DNA from: Rutstroemia sp. NJR-2017a BVV2
Lineage: Eukaryota > Ascomycota > Leotiomycetes > Helotiales > Rutstroemiaceae
Length of the DNA stretch: 64,000 nt
Assembly (NCBI GenBank): GCA_002946415.1
Contig: NJPS01000050.1
Span: 124,001-188,000, forward strand
Direction of reading: 5' to 3'
The notes under the pieces are model-generated. The model ran no database searches, was not told the DNA's origin, and was given only the letters and a program-made list of their open reading frames with translations. Position numbers and translations under genes: made by a program. Of the stretch, positions 1-14,509 are shown one piece after another (within the stretch, counting starts at the first letter, position 1; every line of letters starts with the position of its first letter).

Positions 1-798
1 TTACTTAACTATCTAAAAAAGATATTGAGAAATTTAATAAGTTTTATAATATATTCTGGTCTGATCAATTGAATATAAATAGAGATAAAGAAATTAGAAA
101 TTTTATAATACTTTATAATATAATAACTACCACAATTGCAAATAAATAAAAGAAATCTATATCGGATATAATATAGTTATCCAAAATCTATATTAGCTAA
201 ATCTAAAAACTTTTGAAATATTATTATAATCTTAATAACTATTCTCTAGAAGTTATTTTCAAAGTAGATTATAACTAGAAGATTAATAATCTGAAAATAT
301 AAAATATATAGAGAGAAATACTAATTAGTATAACTAATATTAAACTAATTCTTCTTAAATAAATATTTATCTATAAAACAAATCAGAATAGATATATAAT
401 ATATTATAAATTATATCTTATAATTAGAGATAATCTTTAGACTAAGAATATAATTGAATCAATTTATATAATAATATTTGTTTTTTATTCTTTTTGAATT
501 ATTATAACTATTATTACTAAACTCGATCTAGAAACCAAATAATATAATATAATAAATACTTTTATAAATATATTAAGAAATCCAAATAGTGAACTAATTA
601 TATATTATCTTCTTAATAGATATAAAATAAAAAACAAAAATTGTAATTATCGATTATATATTTTATAATCTCTAAGATTCCTTAATAATCTAGTTCAAAG
701 ATTTTATTAATATATTTAGAAGATTTAGAATAAAATTATATTCTAACAAGTTTTATATATTTATTAGTAATAGCTATAAGATATTAATATTATTTTTT
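1..798 (+). mobile_element. Copia-type LTR retrotransposon, 5' part of reverse transcriptase region (RIP-mutated)
   Basis: The + strand around 330-798 translates, across many stops, to a Copia-class reverse transcriptase. Visible pieces are TKLDLETK (about 505-530), the VNAF-like segment NTFINILRN and a YKIKNKN...RLY segment before the palm domain. The frame runs into the catalytic box and is cut at 798. It resumes at 5680, so this is the left half of one element split by a LINE. The sequence is strongly AT-rich and its stops fall where the family has Gln or Trp, as expected from RIP. Positions 1-330 are too degraded to assign. The element continues beyond the left edge, so its 5' LTR is not seen. 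It cannot encode a working protein. Confidence 0.75.
786..798. repeat. Target-site duplication, left copy (13 bp)
   Basis: AATATTATTTTTT is repeated exactly at 5680-5692. The two copies bracket the LINE and lie inside the Copia RT frame, so they fit a target-site duplication made by LINE integration. The tract is AT-rich, so chance identity is possible, but the restored continuity of the Copia frame supports the call. Confidence 0.7.
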
Positions 799-3700
799 CA
801 AACAATATCTAGAAACAAAACGAAACCGATCATAAACTACAATTAATCCTAGTATTAGATTTAGGAGCTTAGCAAGCCTATAAGCTAACAAACCGCAGCT
901 CGGTACGATACCAGCTGCAGAAGTAATAGCGGGTTCGAGCTCGTTGATATAGATGGAGATATACAAATACGAAACTGATATAAGAAAAATATATATAGAA
1001 AAGAAAGGGAAAACGGAAATAGAGATTATAAGTAAGGCCCTCGCAAAGCTTAAACTTATAGGAGAGGAAAAAAAGATATAGGATATAATCCAAGAGCTAG
1101 TAAAAGGCTAAGGAAACTAGAGCAAAGAGCAAGTACTCTACAAGTATATAGAAGAGGTACTTGTAGAGCTCAAGAAGGAGAAAAGAGGTATCTTGTACAA
1201 GAAGCCAAAAGAGACCTAGATTGATATAGCCAAGAATACCTTACCGGTATATAAAAAGTGTAAAGTACTATTTGCAGTAAGCAACAAAGCTATACTTGCA
1301 AAGCCAAGCGAGGTCCTAGTAAAGGAGATCAACTAGGTAGTAAGGGAAGAGATAGTACAAGGGGTCTATATATTCCTGGGAGAGAAGGTAGTTTTAGTAT
1401 TTACTATTAAGGAAGCTAAGGTGAAATGGTAGGGTAGAGCGGAGCTGAAAGGAGTGCTCGATAAGGGTACCGAAAGCAAGGAGCAGATAGTAGATATAGT
1501 AGTTTTTGGGGTACCTAGGCAGATAATTACAGGGTTTACAAACGGCTAACTCCTTGAAGAGGTAGAAAAACAAAACCCTGGGCTATAAGCGAAGTATATA
1601 GTAGCTACTGGGATTAATAAGAATAGGGGAAGTATAATACTAGTATTCGGCTTCGGTACTAATAAGGAGGTAAATAGAGCAATCGACCAGGGAATATTAT
1701 GGAATAATATACTCTTACCAACTGAGTGATATATTAAAGAGATGCTAACCTCGAGATACTTCAAATGCTAGAAATACAGCTATAAAGCAGAGCGGTGTAC
1801 TGCTATCTAAGAGCGCTATATATGGTGTATAGGTATAAGATATAGTATTAAAACTTGTCCGACTACAGGATTAGTAGCAGCTAAGAGCTACATAAGCTGT
1901 AATATAGTAGGATATAGTACAATCGATAAGATCTACCTGTGCAACTAGTAGGATCAACGCAGAGCTGCCTAGGTATATATGAAAAGAGAAAGAAGATATC
2001 CGGTGAGTATACCTCGGTTCCAATTCGGCCCCCAAGTAGGTAGATAGCCTACCCCAAGCTCGAGCGATATAAGCGATTCTGAATTCACAATTGTGAGCTG
2101 CAAGTATATATGCTATAGGGGAAGACCACTAGTAGTAAGTATAGCAGATACAACTGGAATAGCCTCAATTAGCGAGTTCTTCTCAGGCCTTGGCTCGAAT
2201 ACCTAGCTAAGCACGATATCGAGCCCGCTAAGTACTTCCGGGCCTGCTCAAAGCACCGAGACGAGTATGGTAGTAACCGAATAGTAATAAGTAAGATCTC
2301 AATTCTACAATATAATATATATAAGAGTAAGGGAGTAATAGAGTTGCTACTCTATAAAAAGAAAGAAGTAGTAATCATCGCAATATAGGAGCTATAGTTT
2401 AACTATAGGAATAATATATACTGCCCGAACTCGGCAGCTTATATCCCTATATACGAAGGTAAGCAGAGGAGCTACCTACTTGTAAATAAGGCTATTAAAA
2501 GAGAGAGCTGGGAGTATAAGACTTGGAATAGAGATTTATACTTAGTGAAACTTATATCGAGCCTAGAAGTAGTCTGGATCTATAGTATCTACTTGCAATC
2601 TCTAGACGATCATAGGAATATTAACTACGAGTATCTGTTTGAGCTACTGTGAGCAGCTCTTAGCGAGAATAGCGAATATATCGTAATAGGCGATTTCAAC
2701 CTCCACCACCTGTTATAGTCTAAGCCGTAGTATCTGCTGTATAACCGTACTGATAAGCTACTCGAGGTAATATAACAGCTCGACCTGCTCACCCTCTACA
2801 GGATTGAAATCTTTCCAATTATATATAGTAGGATAATGATTGACCTAGTATTCTCTACCCTAGAGCTTACAGACCGTTTATTAGAATATACGATTGTAAC
2901 CAATAGGAAGTATAGGTCCGATCATATAGTAGTATACTTATAGTAGAATATCGAGCCGGTAGCGGTAATAGAGCGGCGATATAGGAACTGGAAATTTATA
3001 GATACTATATAAACTGAGCGAATAGCCTTGTATCTACCAAGATATAATACCAAGCAATATATAATAGAGAGTTTGGAAGTGTATACTGTAGAGCTTACCC
3101 TCCAGATCCAGGGGATCATCGATACTACGACCCTATAGAAGCGGAGCTCGGAGAGAACCGAATACTAGTAGATACCGGAAGTAGATATAGCAGTTAGAAT
3201 AGTATATACTATATACTAGCTATAGCTCGCTAAAAGAGAAAATAAGTAGCAGAAACAGTATATTAGGTAACTCCAGAAAGAAAAGAAGTATATAATTCAT
3301 CGGGCAAAGTAAGTAACCTAGAGATAGGTAGTATATGAATATTGCGAGATAGAGGAGTTATGGAAGCTAGCGAGGTGGAGTAAAGAGGTATTAGCAGAAC
3401 AGAGCACGATCTCGATACTTAAGCTCGGAGAGAGCAGAAACATAAGCTTATTCAAAGAAAAGGTATATATATTTGCCTAATACTTCTACGGAGGCAGATA
3501 ATACCTACCTAGTATCCTATAGCAGCTGCTAAGCAACCTAGAGAGCGCTGAGCTAGGCGATATCGATAGCCAAAAGTATCTACCGGAATTCGAGATTAGT
3601 AAAGAGTTCACTACCGAGGAGTTTACTAATCTGCTCCAAAGATACTCTGATTGCTCTATACTAGGAGAAGACCAAATCCTATACCACTTCCTTAAGAAGC

Positions 3701-5679
3701 TAGGCCAGCCGTTTGTAGAGGTAATTACAAGTCTAGCATAAGCTAGCTAGAAGCTCGGATATATACCAAGAAGCCTGAAAAGTGTATTGATAGTAGTACT
3801 ACAGAAACCTGGAAAACCGAGCTACAAATAGGTAAAGGCCTAGTAGCTAATTGTATTGCTAAGTACTCTAGGAAAGCTGATCGAGAAAGCTATAGCCCAA
3901 AAGATCTATAATATAACCGAGCAGTATAGTCTGCTACTGGATGAGCAGATAAAAGTAAGAGTACAAAGGAGTACAACAATAATACTAGACCTACTTACCT
4001 CGGTAATCAAGTTAGCCTGGGCAAGTAAAGAACAAGTAGCGATGCTGTTCTTACTAGATATAGTAGGAGTATTCGATATAGTCGTCTACTTATATTTGGT
4101 AGTAGTAGTCCAAAAGCTCGGCTTCCCCAAATAGGTTAGCAAGTGGATAGTAAGCTTCCTAAGTAACAGAACTATATAATTCTTATTTGCTAATAAGATA
4201 TCAGAGGAGTTCTCTCTATAGATGAAGATATCCTAAGGATTACTACTCTTACCGATACTCTTCCTGCTTTATAATATAGAGCTTATTCGGATATACTTAC
4301 TCCCGAAGCAAGGACTATATATAGGAGGATTTGTCGATGATATATACTTAATAGCGATAAGCTCGAGTATAGAGACCAACTACAATAAGCTCGCTAAGAT
4401 GTACCAGAAGATCCTAGAATATACCTAGTACTATAGGATATACTTCGTATTGGCGAAGTACAAGCTCGTACACTTTACAAGAGTACAGAACAAGTTCAAC
4501 CTAGTAGCTACGATCTAGCTCGGATAAGGAGTAAAGTGTGCTCTGATACCAAGTATACAAGTACTTGGTATTTGGCTCGACACCAAGCTCAATTGGAAAG
4601 TATATATAAAGATAGTCCGAGAGAAGGGTGCTATAGTACTAACTGTACTTAGTAGGCTCAACTAGATAACCTAGGGCCTGATATTACACCGAGTATAGGT
4701 CTTGTATATAGTATATATATATACTGTACTAATATACAGAGCAGAAGCATAGTACAAACCTGGAAAGAGAGGTATAGTCGAGCGGGAGATCGAGTAAGCA
4801 TAAGCAGTATACCTACGAAAGATTACTAGAGTATACCGAGCTATATCTAACTATAAGGTGGAAGCAGAAGCAGCAATCCTTCTGATTAGTATATACTATA
4901 ACGAGAAGCTTAGGAAATTCTTCGAGCGTCAGAAGAACACTCCTGCTTGGTAGATCTACCAAGAATAGTACTTATGGATTCGGAAAAGGAGAGGTAGTAG
5001 GAAGACAAAACAGGAATTACTGAATATCCCGACCGAATATACTAACCGAGCAGGAATGCTTAAGTCTGAGAAATAAGTATAGGAAGTGTAGTGGGCGAAA
5101 GAAGTAACTAAGTAATATAGTATAGTGGCAAAGAGCTTGGTGCTAGGCAAGGGCAGGCTCAAATTATATAAGGGATTTAGTAAAGCAGAGAGTATAATAC
5201 TTATCCAGAGTAGAACAGGACGGACAAGCTGTACTTACTTCCTAAATATACAGAGTGTACTAGGCTACGAATCTTCGGTCTATATATACTACTTTACCGG
5301 TACAGAAACGGTTGAGTATATCCTCCTGTATTATAGTACTGAGCAAGCAAGAAGGCAGTGATAAGAAGGAACAACTATTACTAAACTGCTTGATAGCTTG
5401 GAATAGGCTTAGTAGGTAGCTAAATAGCTGATCCAGAACAGACAGTTCGAGTACTTCAGACTTGCTAATTAGCTGCAATACGAATAGTACGATCAAGGAA
5501 TAACTGAGCAGTATAGCTATAAAGGACGAGAGCAGGATAAGTATATAAAAGTAGGAAGTGCAAAGCAGCGCGATCAGTAGTTTTGTCCGGAGAGGTTCTA
5601 TTGATATAATTAATTAGATTAAGCTCCCTTATAGCCAGTACCGTATATACCAGCTAGTAGGTTAGAAATAAATAAAATA
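799..5679 (+). mobile_element. Tad-like non-LTR retrotransposon (LINE), RIP-mutated
   Basis: A 4.9-kb island of clearly higher GC than the DNA around it. ORF1 (about 960-2290) ends in degraded CCHC zinc knuckles (about 1765-1930). ORF2 opens with an AP-endonuclease domain (about 2298-3130) carrying GDFNLHH at about 2690-2710. The reverse transcriptase follows (about 3700-4700): LSTLGKLIEKAIA, a DEQ...RSTT...LDLLT segment and the catalytic box FVDD near 4332. The C-terminal Tad-type segment LYKGFSKAES...RTGRT lies at 5167-5225. I do not see a separate RNase H domain; it may be absent or too decayed. The 3' end is an A-rich AAAT-type tail (about 5666-5680). In-frame TAG codons stand where Gln or Trp is expected. 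The copy is dead. It is less decayed than the Copia host, so it inserted later or escaped some RIP cycles. Confidence 0.88.
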
Positions 5680-5692
5680 AATATTATTTTTT
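5680..5692. repeat. Target-site duplication, right copy (13 bp)
   Basis: Exact second copy of AATATTATTTTTT from 786-798, directly after the A-rich tail of the LINE. The Copia reading frame continues from this point. Confidence 0.7.
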
Positions 5693-6700
5693 ATTAATAA
5701 TATTTAGATTATTTATAATAAATTCTATATAACTAAAATCAAGAAGATTATTGATAGAATCCGATCTATATATAAACTATATAAAATAGATAATATAGAA
5801 TAGTTCTTAGATATATATATTATTAGAGATTATATCTAAAAGAAACTATAGTTTATATATAATATCTATATTGAGAAAATCGTTTGGAAATTTGATCTTA
5901 CTAATAATAAAATAGTAAATATTCTACTTCCTATTATAGAATTCAAGAAAAATGATAATATAGTAATTAGATTTAAAATTAAGGAATATTAGAAAAAAGT
6001 TAGATCGATTTTATATATTATAATAACTTTATATATAGATATCACTTTTGTTATCTTTTAGCTAAGTTATTTCTTAACTAATCTTTCAGAGAAATATATT
6101 ATAGTTATTAATTATTATATTTAGTATCTATAAGATATAAAATATTTTGTTATTAAATATAATACAGATTTATTAATATAACTATTTGTTATTTTAAATA
6201 CTTCCTTTATAGATAATAATAAAATAAGATAATTATCTCAAAGATATATTATATCTTTATATAATAAATTAATTATCTAGAAAATATCCAAATAAGATAT
6301 AATTACTATTTCTACTATTAAAACAGAACTTCTAAATATAGAATATATAGTAAAAGAAATAATAATAATAAAAAGATTATTTAAAAAACTCGAACTAGTT
6401 ATTCTAGAATCTATAATAATCTATTATAATAATATCTAGATAATCTAATTAATAGTTAGTAAGAATAAGTAAATTTCTACTAAGTTATATTATATTGATA
6501 TTTAGAATATATAGTTTTGATAAAAATATATAAAAGGATTATTTGATATTATATATCTTTCTATATAAAATATATTTATAGATAGATTTATCAAGAATCT
6601 TATATATCAATAGTTTAAATACTTTTGTATTTATCTAAATCTATAAGATATAAAAGATAAGATTGAGAAGATTATCAAAATAGTCAAAATTTTATAAAAT
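5693..6700 (+). mobile_element. Copia-type retrotransposon, 3' part of RT plus RNase H (RIP-mutated)
   Basis: Translation on the + strand resumes with the RIP-altered catalytic box (FFINNI, where the family has a V-D-D core). It continues through IRDYI...KLWFIYN, YIEKI, a TRPDI-like segment, the RNase H region (D/NTSFIDN...LSQRYII; STIKTELLNIEYIVKE) and a C-terminal GLTK-like segment ending near 6690. These are successive hallmarks of Copia RT-RNase H in the usual order. V-D-D becoming I-N-N is what G-to-A transitions produce. No 3' LTR could be delimited after 6700. Confidence 0.78.
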
Positions 6701-8222
6701 ATACTTTTATTTATTATATTCTATTATTAATACTAATAAAGTTCTTAAGATTATTAATATTATCTTACTAACTATATTATTAATATTGTTTTTAGTATAA
6801 AGATAAATAGAATATAGAAGTAATACTTAAAAAGATAACTTAATATAAGTTGATTATAATAATTGATTAGCTGAATTTATTTAAGATCGATAAGTATTAC
6901 TAAGATTTATAACTAGAATAGAGAAATAAATAGCTAATATTGATAGAGATATCTTTAAGATAAATAACTAATATTAGATTAATTTCCAGAATAGATTTTT
7001 GAATAACTTCGAGATTAGTATTTAATATTATAGTTATTAGTTAGATAATAATCTGATTAGTATAAAATAAGTAATTTTTATAATTATAACTATATAGATA
7101 TATTGATAATAATATATAATTCGTTAAATATATTGGTATTTTTATATAGATAGCTAATCTCTATAAATACTTTTTTAGTAATACTAAGATTAGTTATTTA
7201 TTCTATTTATTTACTTTATTTTTATAATACTTTTATATACTTTTTCATAATTATTTCACGAAAACAATAATAATTTAAATTCAATATATCTATTTCAATT
7301 ACTTAATAAAAATCGAAACTATCTATAAAAACTATTTATAAAAGATCTTTATATTATTTTTGATTAATCTCTCTATACTTTAATCTATTATCTAAATAAT
7401 ATATTACTAAATAGAAAATTTTATTATAATCTTTATCTTGATTCTGGAATTATTAAATAAACTAAGTTAAAATCTTAGTAGTATTACTAGAAGATATATA
7501 AGAACTAGTTAATCTATATAAAGATTGGATAGTAGAATAATAAGATAAATTAATATCTGATTAATAAAAAGTAAAAGAAGAATTAGAAAAAAGAGAAAAG
7601 AAGAAAATAGTAGATTTCTTATAGAATAAAGAATAAATTGAAGAAGATTCTTGAAATTATTTATATTTAGAATAGTAAAGAGAAGTATTTAAGATTCTAG
7701 AAATAAATAAATATATATAACTACTATGAAAAATAAAACTGAGATAGTTATAAAAAGGAGTTTTGAATTAGAGATAATTCGATATAGAAAATACCTTATT
7801 ATAAATAAGATAATAAAAGTTTTGAAAATAAATCTTAATAGAATCTTTATTAATAAAGATATTATTATTATCTTTATTATTATAATTATCAACTTTATTA
7901 TTATCTAATTCGGTTATAGTTATATCCAAATCAACTATAATCTATTTCAATCAATAAATTAGTAAATTCTTAATATATTTAGATAAACTAATTATTTTAA
8001 GTTTAGTTTTCCAAAATTTATAAATAATATCAAACTTCTATTTAAGTATTAGTAATAATATATTTGAAAAAGGTAGATTAATCTATAATTAAACTATTCT
8101 TAACTCTATTCTTAGATTTAATAATAAGGAAAATAATAGTTTCGAGAAATTGATTAGATCTTGGAATTAGTCTATATTTCTTTATAGTATAATCTTAATA
8201 ATATTTTCCTTTACTATTATAA
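6701..8222. other. AT-rich RIPed interval, no recognisable gene
   Basis: Very AT-rich sequence between the end of Copia pol and the Gypsy 5' LTR. It should contain the Copia 3' LTR, but without a left LTR in the window I cannot define it. Short ORFs such as 7689-7892 are low-complexity Ile/Asn/Lys frames and are not credible genes. Confidence 0.5.
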
Positions 8223-8403
8223 TGATATATACAATTTTGTATTTAGTCAAATTAATATAAGCTAGAACTAGATAGAGTTAGCTAGATATATAATTATTAT
8301 ATAATTACTTTTTATATATAGATTCTTTGAACTTTAAAGCTCTTTTAGTTTTTTAGTTCTTAATTCTAAAATATATTCGATTTTTTCGAGATATATTGTT
8401 ATA
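8223..8403 (+). repeat. 5' LTR of Gypsy chromovirus (181 bp)
   Basis: Aligns without gaps to 14510-14690. All differences I could find are C/T or A/G transitions, as expected when two identical LTRs have been independently RIPed. It begins TG (8223-8224); the distal copy begins TA. It ends ...TTGTTATA, consistent with an original CA end mutated to TA. A possible 5-bp flank, TATAA at 8218-8222, has too little information to prove a target duplication. Confidence 0.85.
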
Positions 8404-11400
8404 TTATTAAGAATTTATCTAATTATACTAGCTATATCTAATAGCTTCTAATAATATCAATTTTATTTACCTTTTTACTAGAATATTAATCTAGAGTAGT
8501 AAGAGAAGATCCAATTCTAAATACGAAACTTAATATAGAGTACTTTTTATTATTTATAATTATTTATAAATCCTTTCTACTATTTTACTATATATTGAAT
8601 ATCTCCTCCTTATCTAATTAAATAAAGTAAAGTATCTCTTAATCTCTTACTAGGAGAATCAAGAGTATATAGTTTTATATCTGATAATTCAGAGATTTAA
8701 AGAAAAGAATAATTTGTTTTACTAGTAATATTTCTCTTTGCTAATATCTCCCAAAGATCAAGAATACTAAGTAAGTTGCTAATATATTTCGGTTATAATA
8801 AGATTACTGATTTTCTTACTTTCGAATTTCTAACTCAAGATAATTAAAAACTTTTTAGATAAATAAGAGAATAGATCGCCAATTTCGAGAAATAGCTTCA
8901 AAATATCTAAATATAATAATCTATTAAATAGAAAACAATATAGATATATTTATAGTCTTTATAAATATAATTCGATTATATAACTATAAATAACTTATAA
9001 ATAGTCTATAGCGATCTGTAACAAGTTAGTTAGTTATTATAATATTTCTCGATTATAGAATCTATAAAATCAAAGTTATAGAACTATCTACTTAAAGTTA
9101 CTAATATAACTAATAACTAAATAATAGCTAATAATTCAAAATATCTTTATAGTAAGTTATTATTATTAATTACTTGGAAGTATATACCAAAACTTTGAGT
9201 TTATAGAAACTTAAATACTAATATATACTAGACTAATTAGAAGATACTGTTTTAGACTATATAGAAGATCTTTATTTCTAGTAGTTATTATATCTCAATA
9301 TCGAAGAGATTATTATATAAATTATAGATTTTTTAACTGATTCTACAAAGTATAAATATATTAGAGATTAGTTTAGAGTTTTATATATATAAGAAAGAAT
9401 ATTATTTAAAGAGTTTTATAAAGAATTTTGCTTCTTTATATTACTAATATAAAAGATTAATATAAAGGATCTATAAGATAATTTAACTATCAAAGTTATT
9501 CTATTTTATAAATATATATATTCTATAACCTTTCTAAATAGTTGCTTTCTAAATAAAGATATTCGATTATATTATTATATTGATATAACTGAAACTAGTA
9601 TCAAAATTATTAATATGATTTACTACTTTTATAATAAAGGTATTTCTCGAAAGAGATAAAATACTATTTACTTAAATAGTAAATAAGAACTTATATAATA
9701 AACAAAGTTTATTCCTATTATAATCAACTTAGTATATATTTATATAAGTATTTTATTATTATCCCAAATCTCTTATTATTTTATATCTAACTATACTATC
9801 TATATATAGCTACTAGCTACTAATAAGAATATTAACTTCTTCTATACAAATATAGATTAGATTAGATCTCAAACTCTCTATACTATCAATATAGTGGAAT
9901 ATTGGGAAGAAAATAATAAAGAAGAAACTTTTTTAGATATCTTTGAAGATCAAGATTCTATTATATAAATAGAAATTATAACTTAGACTATTTATAAAGA
10001 AATAGATTAAGTAAAAGATACTATCTAGTAAAAGATTTCTTTCTAGGTAAGCTAAGAGATATAAGATATTTGGATTTGATAAAACTAATAAATAGAGAAT
10101 ATATAATAATATTCTATATCTTAACTAAGAATAGATTCTTTTTTTTAACTAAAGCTTTTATTAACTTAAGAACAAATAACTTTATATTTATTAATACTAC
10201 TTTCCTTAAATACTTATTATCTTTTTTTAAATCTATTTTATATTTATTAAAAATACTTTTATAGATCAAGGACTATAATAGTATTAAAGGCTCCAAAATT
10301 ATATATTATATTTTGCTTAATCTTATAATCAATAGCTATATCCAATTATTTACCTTCTTTTTAATTATCTATTTAAACTTATATTTAGTAATCCTAAATC
10401 GTTACTAGCTAATAGAGAACTATATTTTTATCAACTATATTAAAAGAAGATTATATTAACTAAAGAATATTCTCTAGACTATTACTTATATTTGCAATAT
10501 TTCTATATAACTTCGAAGAGATCAAATTTATATAGTTAATTATTATTATTAAGCCGATATAGAGTATAGAGATCGATAACTAGATAACTATTAGTAGAAG
10601 AAACAACTAACCAATTTAAATCTTTTATTATTAGATAACTCAAACTTCCTATCTATAGTATTACTGATATATTTTGCTTTATTTAATAGATTAAATCCTA
10701 TTCTAAGTCTAAATATACTAGTCTATAAAATTATAATCTTGAAGAAAGCTTCCAAAAATGAAATAACAAATTCAGTTATATAGATTAATAAACTAAATAT
10801 CGTCTATATTATTAATAGATTATTTTAGTAGAGTATCTAAACTAAAAAGATCAAAACTATAGAGAAGGAACTAAAGAGAAAAGATAATCTATTTCTATTT
10901 ATTTCTAAGAAAATATCTAAACTTCTTTAGAAATCTCAAATAGAGTGAAAGCTTATAATTATAAAAATCAAAAATATTAGTAATATAGCTCTAAACCTGA
11001 TTTATAAGAAATATAATAACTATAAACTCTTCTTAGTTATTCTTTAGGAAATTAACTTTCTAATCAACTAGTAGTAAATTCAGAATAACTAATACTTATA
11101 AATAGATAATCTTATTGCTTAACTACTTAAATCTACAAATCGATATATTATATTATAGTTGATCTTATCGATAGATACTAAGATCGAGTTATCGATCTTA
11201 GATAAATATATAGATTATATTTATATATTCTTTAAATAAGAATTAGATATTCTATCTCTATACCGATAATATAACTATAAGATCGAGTTTAAAGATAATA
11301 ATATAAATATATTAAAATATAACCTACTTTATAAAATATCGGTTAAGGAGCTCGAGATAGTTAAAGAATATCTAACTAATAACTTAGTTAAAAACTTTAT

Positions 11401-14400
11401 TAAGTTTAGTTAAATACTATTTACTATCTCTATTTTATTTATAAAGAAGTTTAATAATTTACTATATTTTTGTATCAATTTCTATATATTTAATATTCTT
11501 ATTTATAAAGATTACTATCTTTTATCTTTGATTGATAAGATCTTTATATAACTAGCTAAAGCTAAAGTATTTACTAAGTTTAATATTTACTAAGTTTTTT
11601 ATTATATTTATATAAATTCTACTTCTGAAGAATATACTACTTTTCGGATATATTACAGAATCTATAAATATAAAGTTATATCTTTTGGATTAACTAATAA
11701 TTCTATAATCTACTAGTATTATATAAATAATATTCTATTTAACTATCTAGATATATTCTATATTGTTTATCTCGATAATATCTTTATTTATTCTAAGAAC
11801 AAGTTTAAATATATTATATAAATATATTTAGTTCTATAATAACTTGAAGATACTAGCTTCTAAGCCGATATTAAGAAATACAAATTTGATATAAAATATA
11901 CCAAGTACTTAGACTTTATAATCTCAACTAATAATATCAAGGTAGATTCAGAGAAAGTATCTATTATATAATAATAGTAATATCTAACTATAATTAAAGA
12001 TATTTAATTCTTTTTAGATTTCTACAATTTCTATAGATACTTTATCTATAACTTTGGAGTAATTATAAAACCCTTGATCTACTTAATCAAGATTAGAATA
12101 TATTTCAACTTCGATATTATCTACTAACAAGTATTTGATATATTTAAAGAAATCTTAATAACTATATTTCTATTATAATATTATAATTATAATCTCCTCT
12201 ATATATTTGAAATAGATATATCGGATAATATAATAGTAAATATACTTTTATAGAAATATAAAGATAACTAGTTATCTATTACTTTCTACTTTAAGATTAT
12301 ATAGATTATAGAACTTAATTATAAGATATATAATAAAGAAATATTTATAATTATTAAATCATTTATATATTAGTATACTAAGTTTACTAATATTTTTTAT
12401 TAGATCAAAGTTTTTACAAACTATAAAATATTAGAATACTTTATAATAACTAAGATTTTTAATATAAGATAAACTTAATAGATAAAACTACTAATAGATT
12501 ACTATTTTCTAATTACTTATCAATCTAGTAAAAAGAACTCTTTAGTAGATATACTAATATATAAAGTCGATAAACTCGATTCTTAGAATAGAATAAAGAA
12601 AGAGTATTATAATCAATAACTACTTAAAAACTTATAACTTAACTTTGAAATTCTAACTTCTTATATTTAAGTCTATTTCGATCTAATCGATCAATCAATT
12701 ATTAGCTTGCTCAACTTAAATACTATATCAAACTTTTAGGATCTTATTATATATATTCTATAGATAAATTATAATTAGAAAAGTTTGTAATTACTATATC
12801 TCCAAATACTTAAAAGTAATTCAATCTTTAAACTAAGAAATAAACTATTATTCTATTATAGTCGACTAATTATATTTGATATAGATAATCTCTATATATT
12901 ATTTATCTAAGAAATATACAATACTATATCAATAATTTATCTAGATATTAAGAAAACCTTTTTATTACTTTTAAATCAATACTACTAATATAATATCTCT
13001 ATAGATATCACTAACTATATATATAACTATTATATCTACTATTATAGCTCTATTTTAAGAGATAAAATCTCTGGATTATTATATCTATTACCTATTCCGA
13101 TATATATATAGAAGTATATTATAATAGATTACTATAACTTCAATAAGGATAAATATAGATATAATAATATTCTAATAATCATCAATCAATTAAGTAAATA
13201 AATAATTATAATTCTATATTATAAGTCGATCACTATATAAGAACAAACCAAGTTTTATCTAATATATATTTATTAGTACTATAGAACTCTAACTATTATA
13301 TTTTCAAATAGAAAACTATAATTTATCTCTTTTTTCTAGTAGGAATTTAATAATATCTTAGATACTAAGATTAAGTTCTCAATTATAGATTATCTATAAA
13401 CTAATAGTCAAACTAAGATTTATAATCAATATCTATAATAGAGATTATAACTATTTGTTAACTATTACCAAGATAACTAATTTAAATTCTTATTTATAAT
13501 AGATTATATATAACTTATACTACTTTATATATTACTTAGTAATCTATTTTTCTTCGAAGTACTTTATAGATATATCTTTAGAGCTCTATAGAACTGGAAA
13601 GCTGATTTATAGCTTATTATAGATAATCTCAATCTGCAAGATATATATATTTATATCTATAGAAATTATAAGGTCTTAGATTATATCTATAATATAATCT
13701 GCAAAACTCAAATATATATAGTAATATTTATAAATAAATATAAGTAATCTATAGACTTTAATATAAGAGATTATATCTAGTTAGATATATATCACTTATC
13801 TATATAATACCTATCTAAGAAACTCGATTATTCTATAGATAGTTACTTTAAAATATTTGAGAAAATCGGTTATTTTTACCAACTAGAGCTTCCTAATATT
13901 ATATAGATTTATAATATATTTCTTACTGAGAAGTTATATAAAATAGTTGATAATTCCTTATCTATATAATATAATAAGTCTCTACTATCAATCAATATTA
14001 CTAGTATTAACAAATATATTATTGAGCAGATTCTAGTATATAAGTTGCAATATAAATCACTAATATATTATATCTAATAGCAAAACTACAATATCGATTT
14101 GATTTAATACTTGGTATTCGATCTAAAGATCTTATTACTATTCTTATATAATTTCTACTTAGTTAACTCTATATTATCTAGTCTATCTATATTTCTTTCT
14201 AAATAACTATACTTATATCAAGAAAGAGAAGAAAACTATAATTACTTTAAGGATAATTAATCTATAATACTAGTATAAAAGAAGTACTTCTTATTATTAT
14301 TTATTTAATAATTATAATATTTGTTTTTAATTTCAAATCTATTATATACTATTTATTTAACTTTACTTCTTATATTTATTTAGCTATATTTGCAAGTTAT

Positions 14401-14509
14401 AATAACGATTTCAAACTACAAAATATATAATTTATTAACTAATAGAACTATTAGATATAACTATAAGAAGATATAAAGATATACCTTATTGAAGAAAAAA
14501 GTAATATAA
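8404..14509 (+). mobile_element. Gypsy (Ty3-type) chromovirus internal region, RIP-mutated
   Basis: Six kb between two direct LTRs. The pol order RT - RNase H - integrase - chromodomain is readable on the + strand. RT runs from about 11150 (IEL...LDKYIDY) through YKVISFGLTN (about 11670-11700) and the catalytic box YLDNIFIYS (11768-11794), where the family has Y-x-D-D. The RNase H stretch is ELNYKIYNKEIFIIIKSF at about 12310-12365. The integrase core includes a degraded TDGQT-type motif at about 13390-13420. A C-terminal chromodomain-like module (EQILVYKLQYKSL) starts near 14010. Gag and protease (about 8450-11100) are too decayed to delimit. Numerous TAG/TAA codons replace Gln/Trp. Non-functional. 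Confidence 0.87.

Noticed and set aside
938..950. tRNA B-box-like GGTTCGAGCTC in the LINE 5' region
   Set aside because: No matching A box and no foldable cloverleaf; the LINE context explains the sequence.
7689..7908. Overlapping short ORFs on both strands in the AT-rich block
   Set aside because: Low-complexity Ile/Lys/Asn frames produced by AT-rich RIPed sequence.
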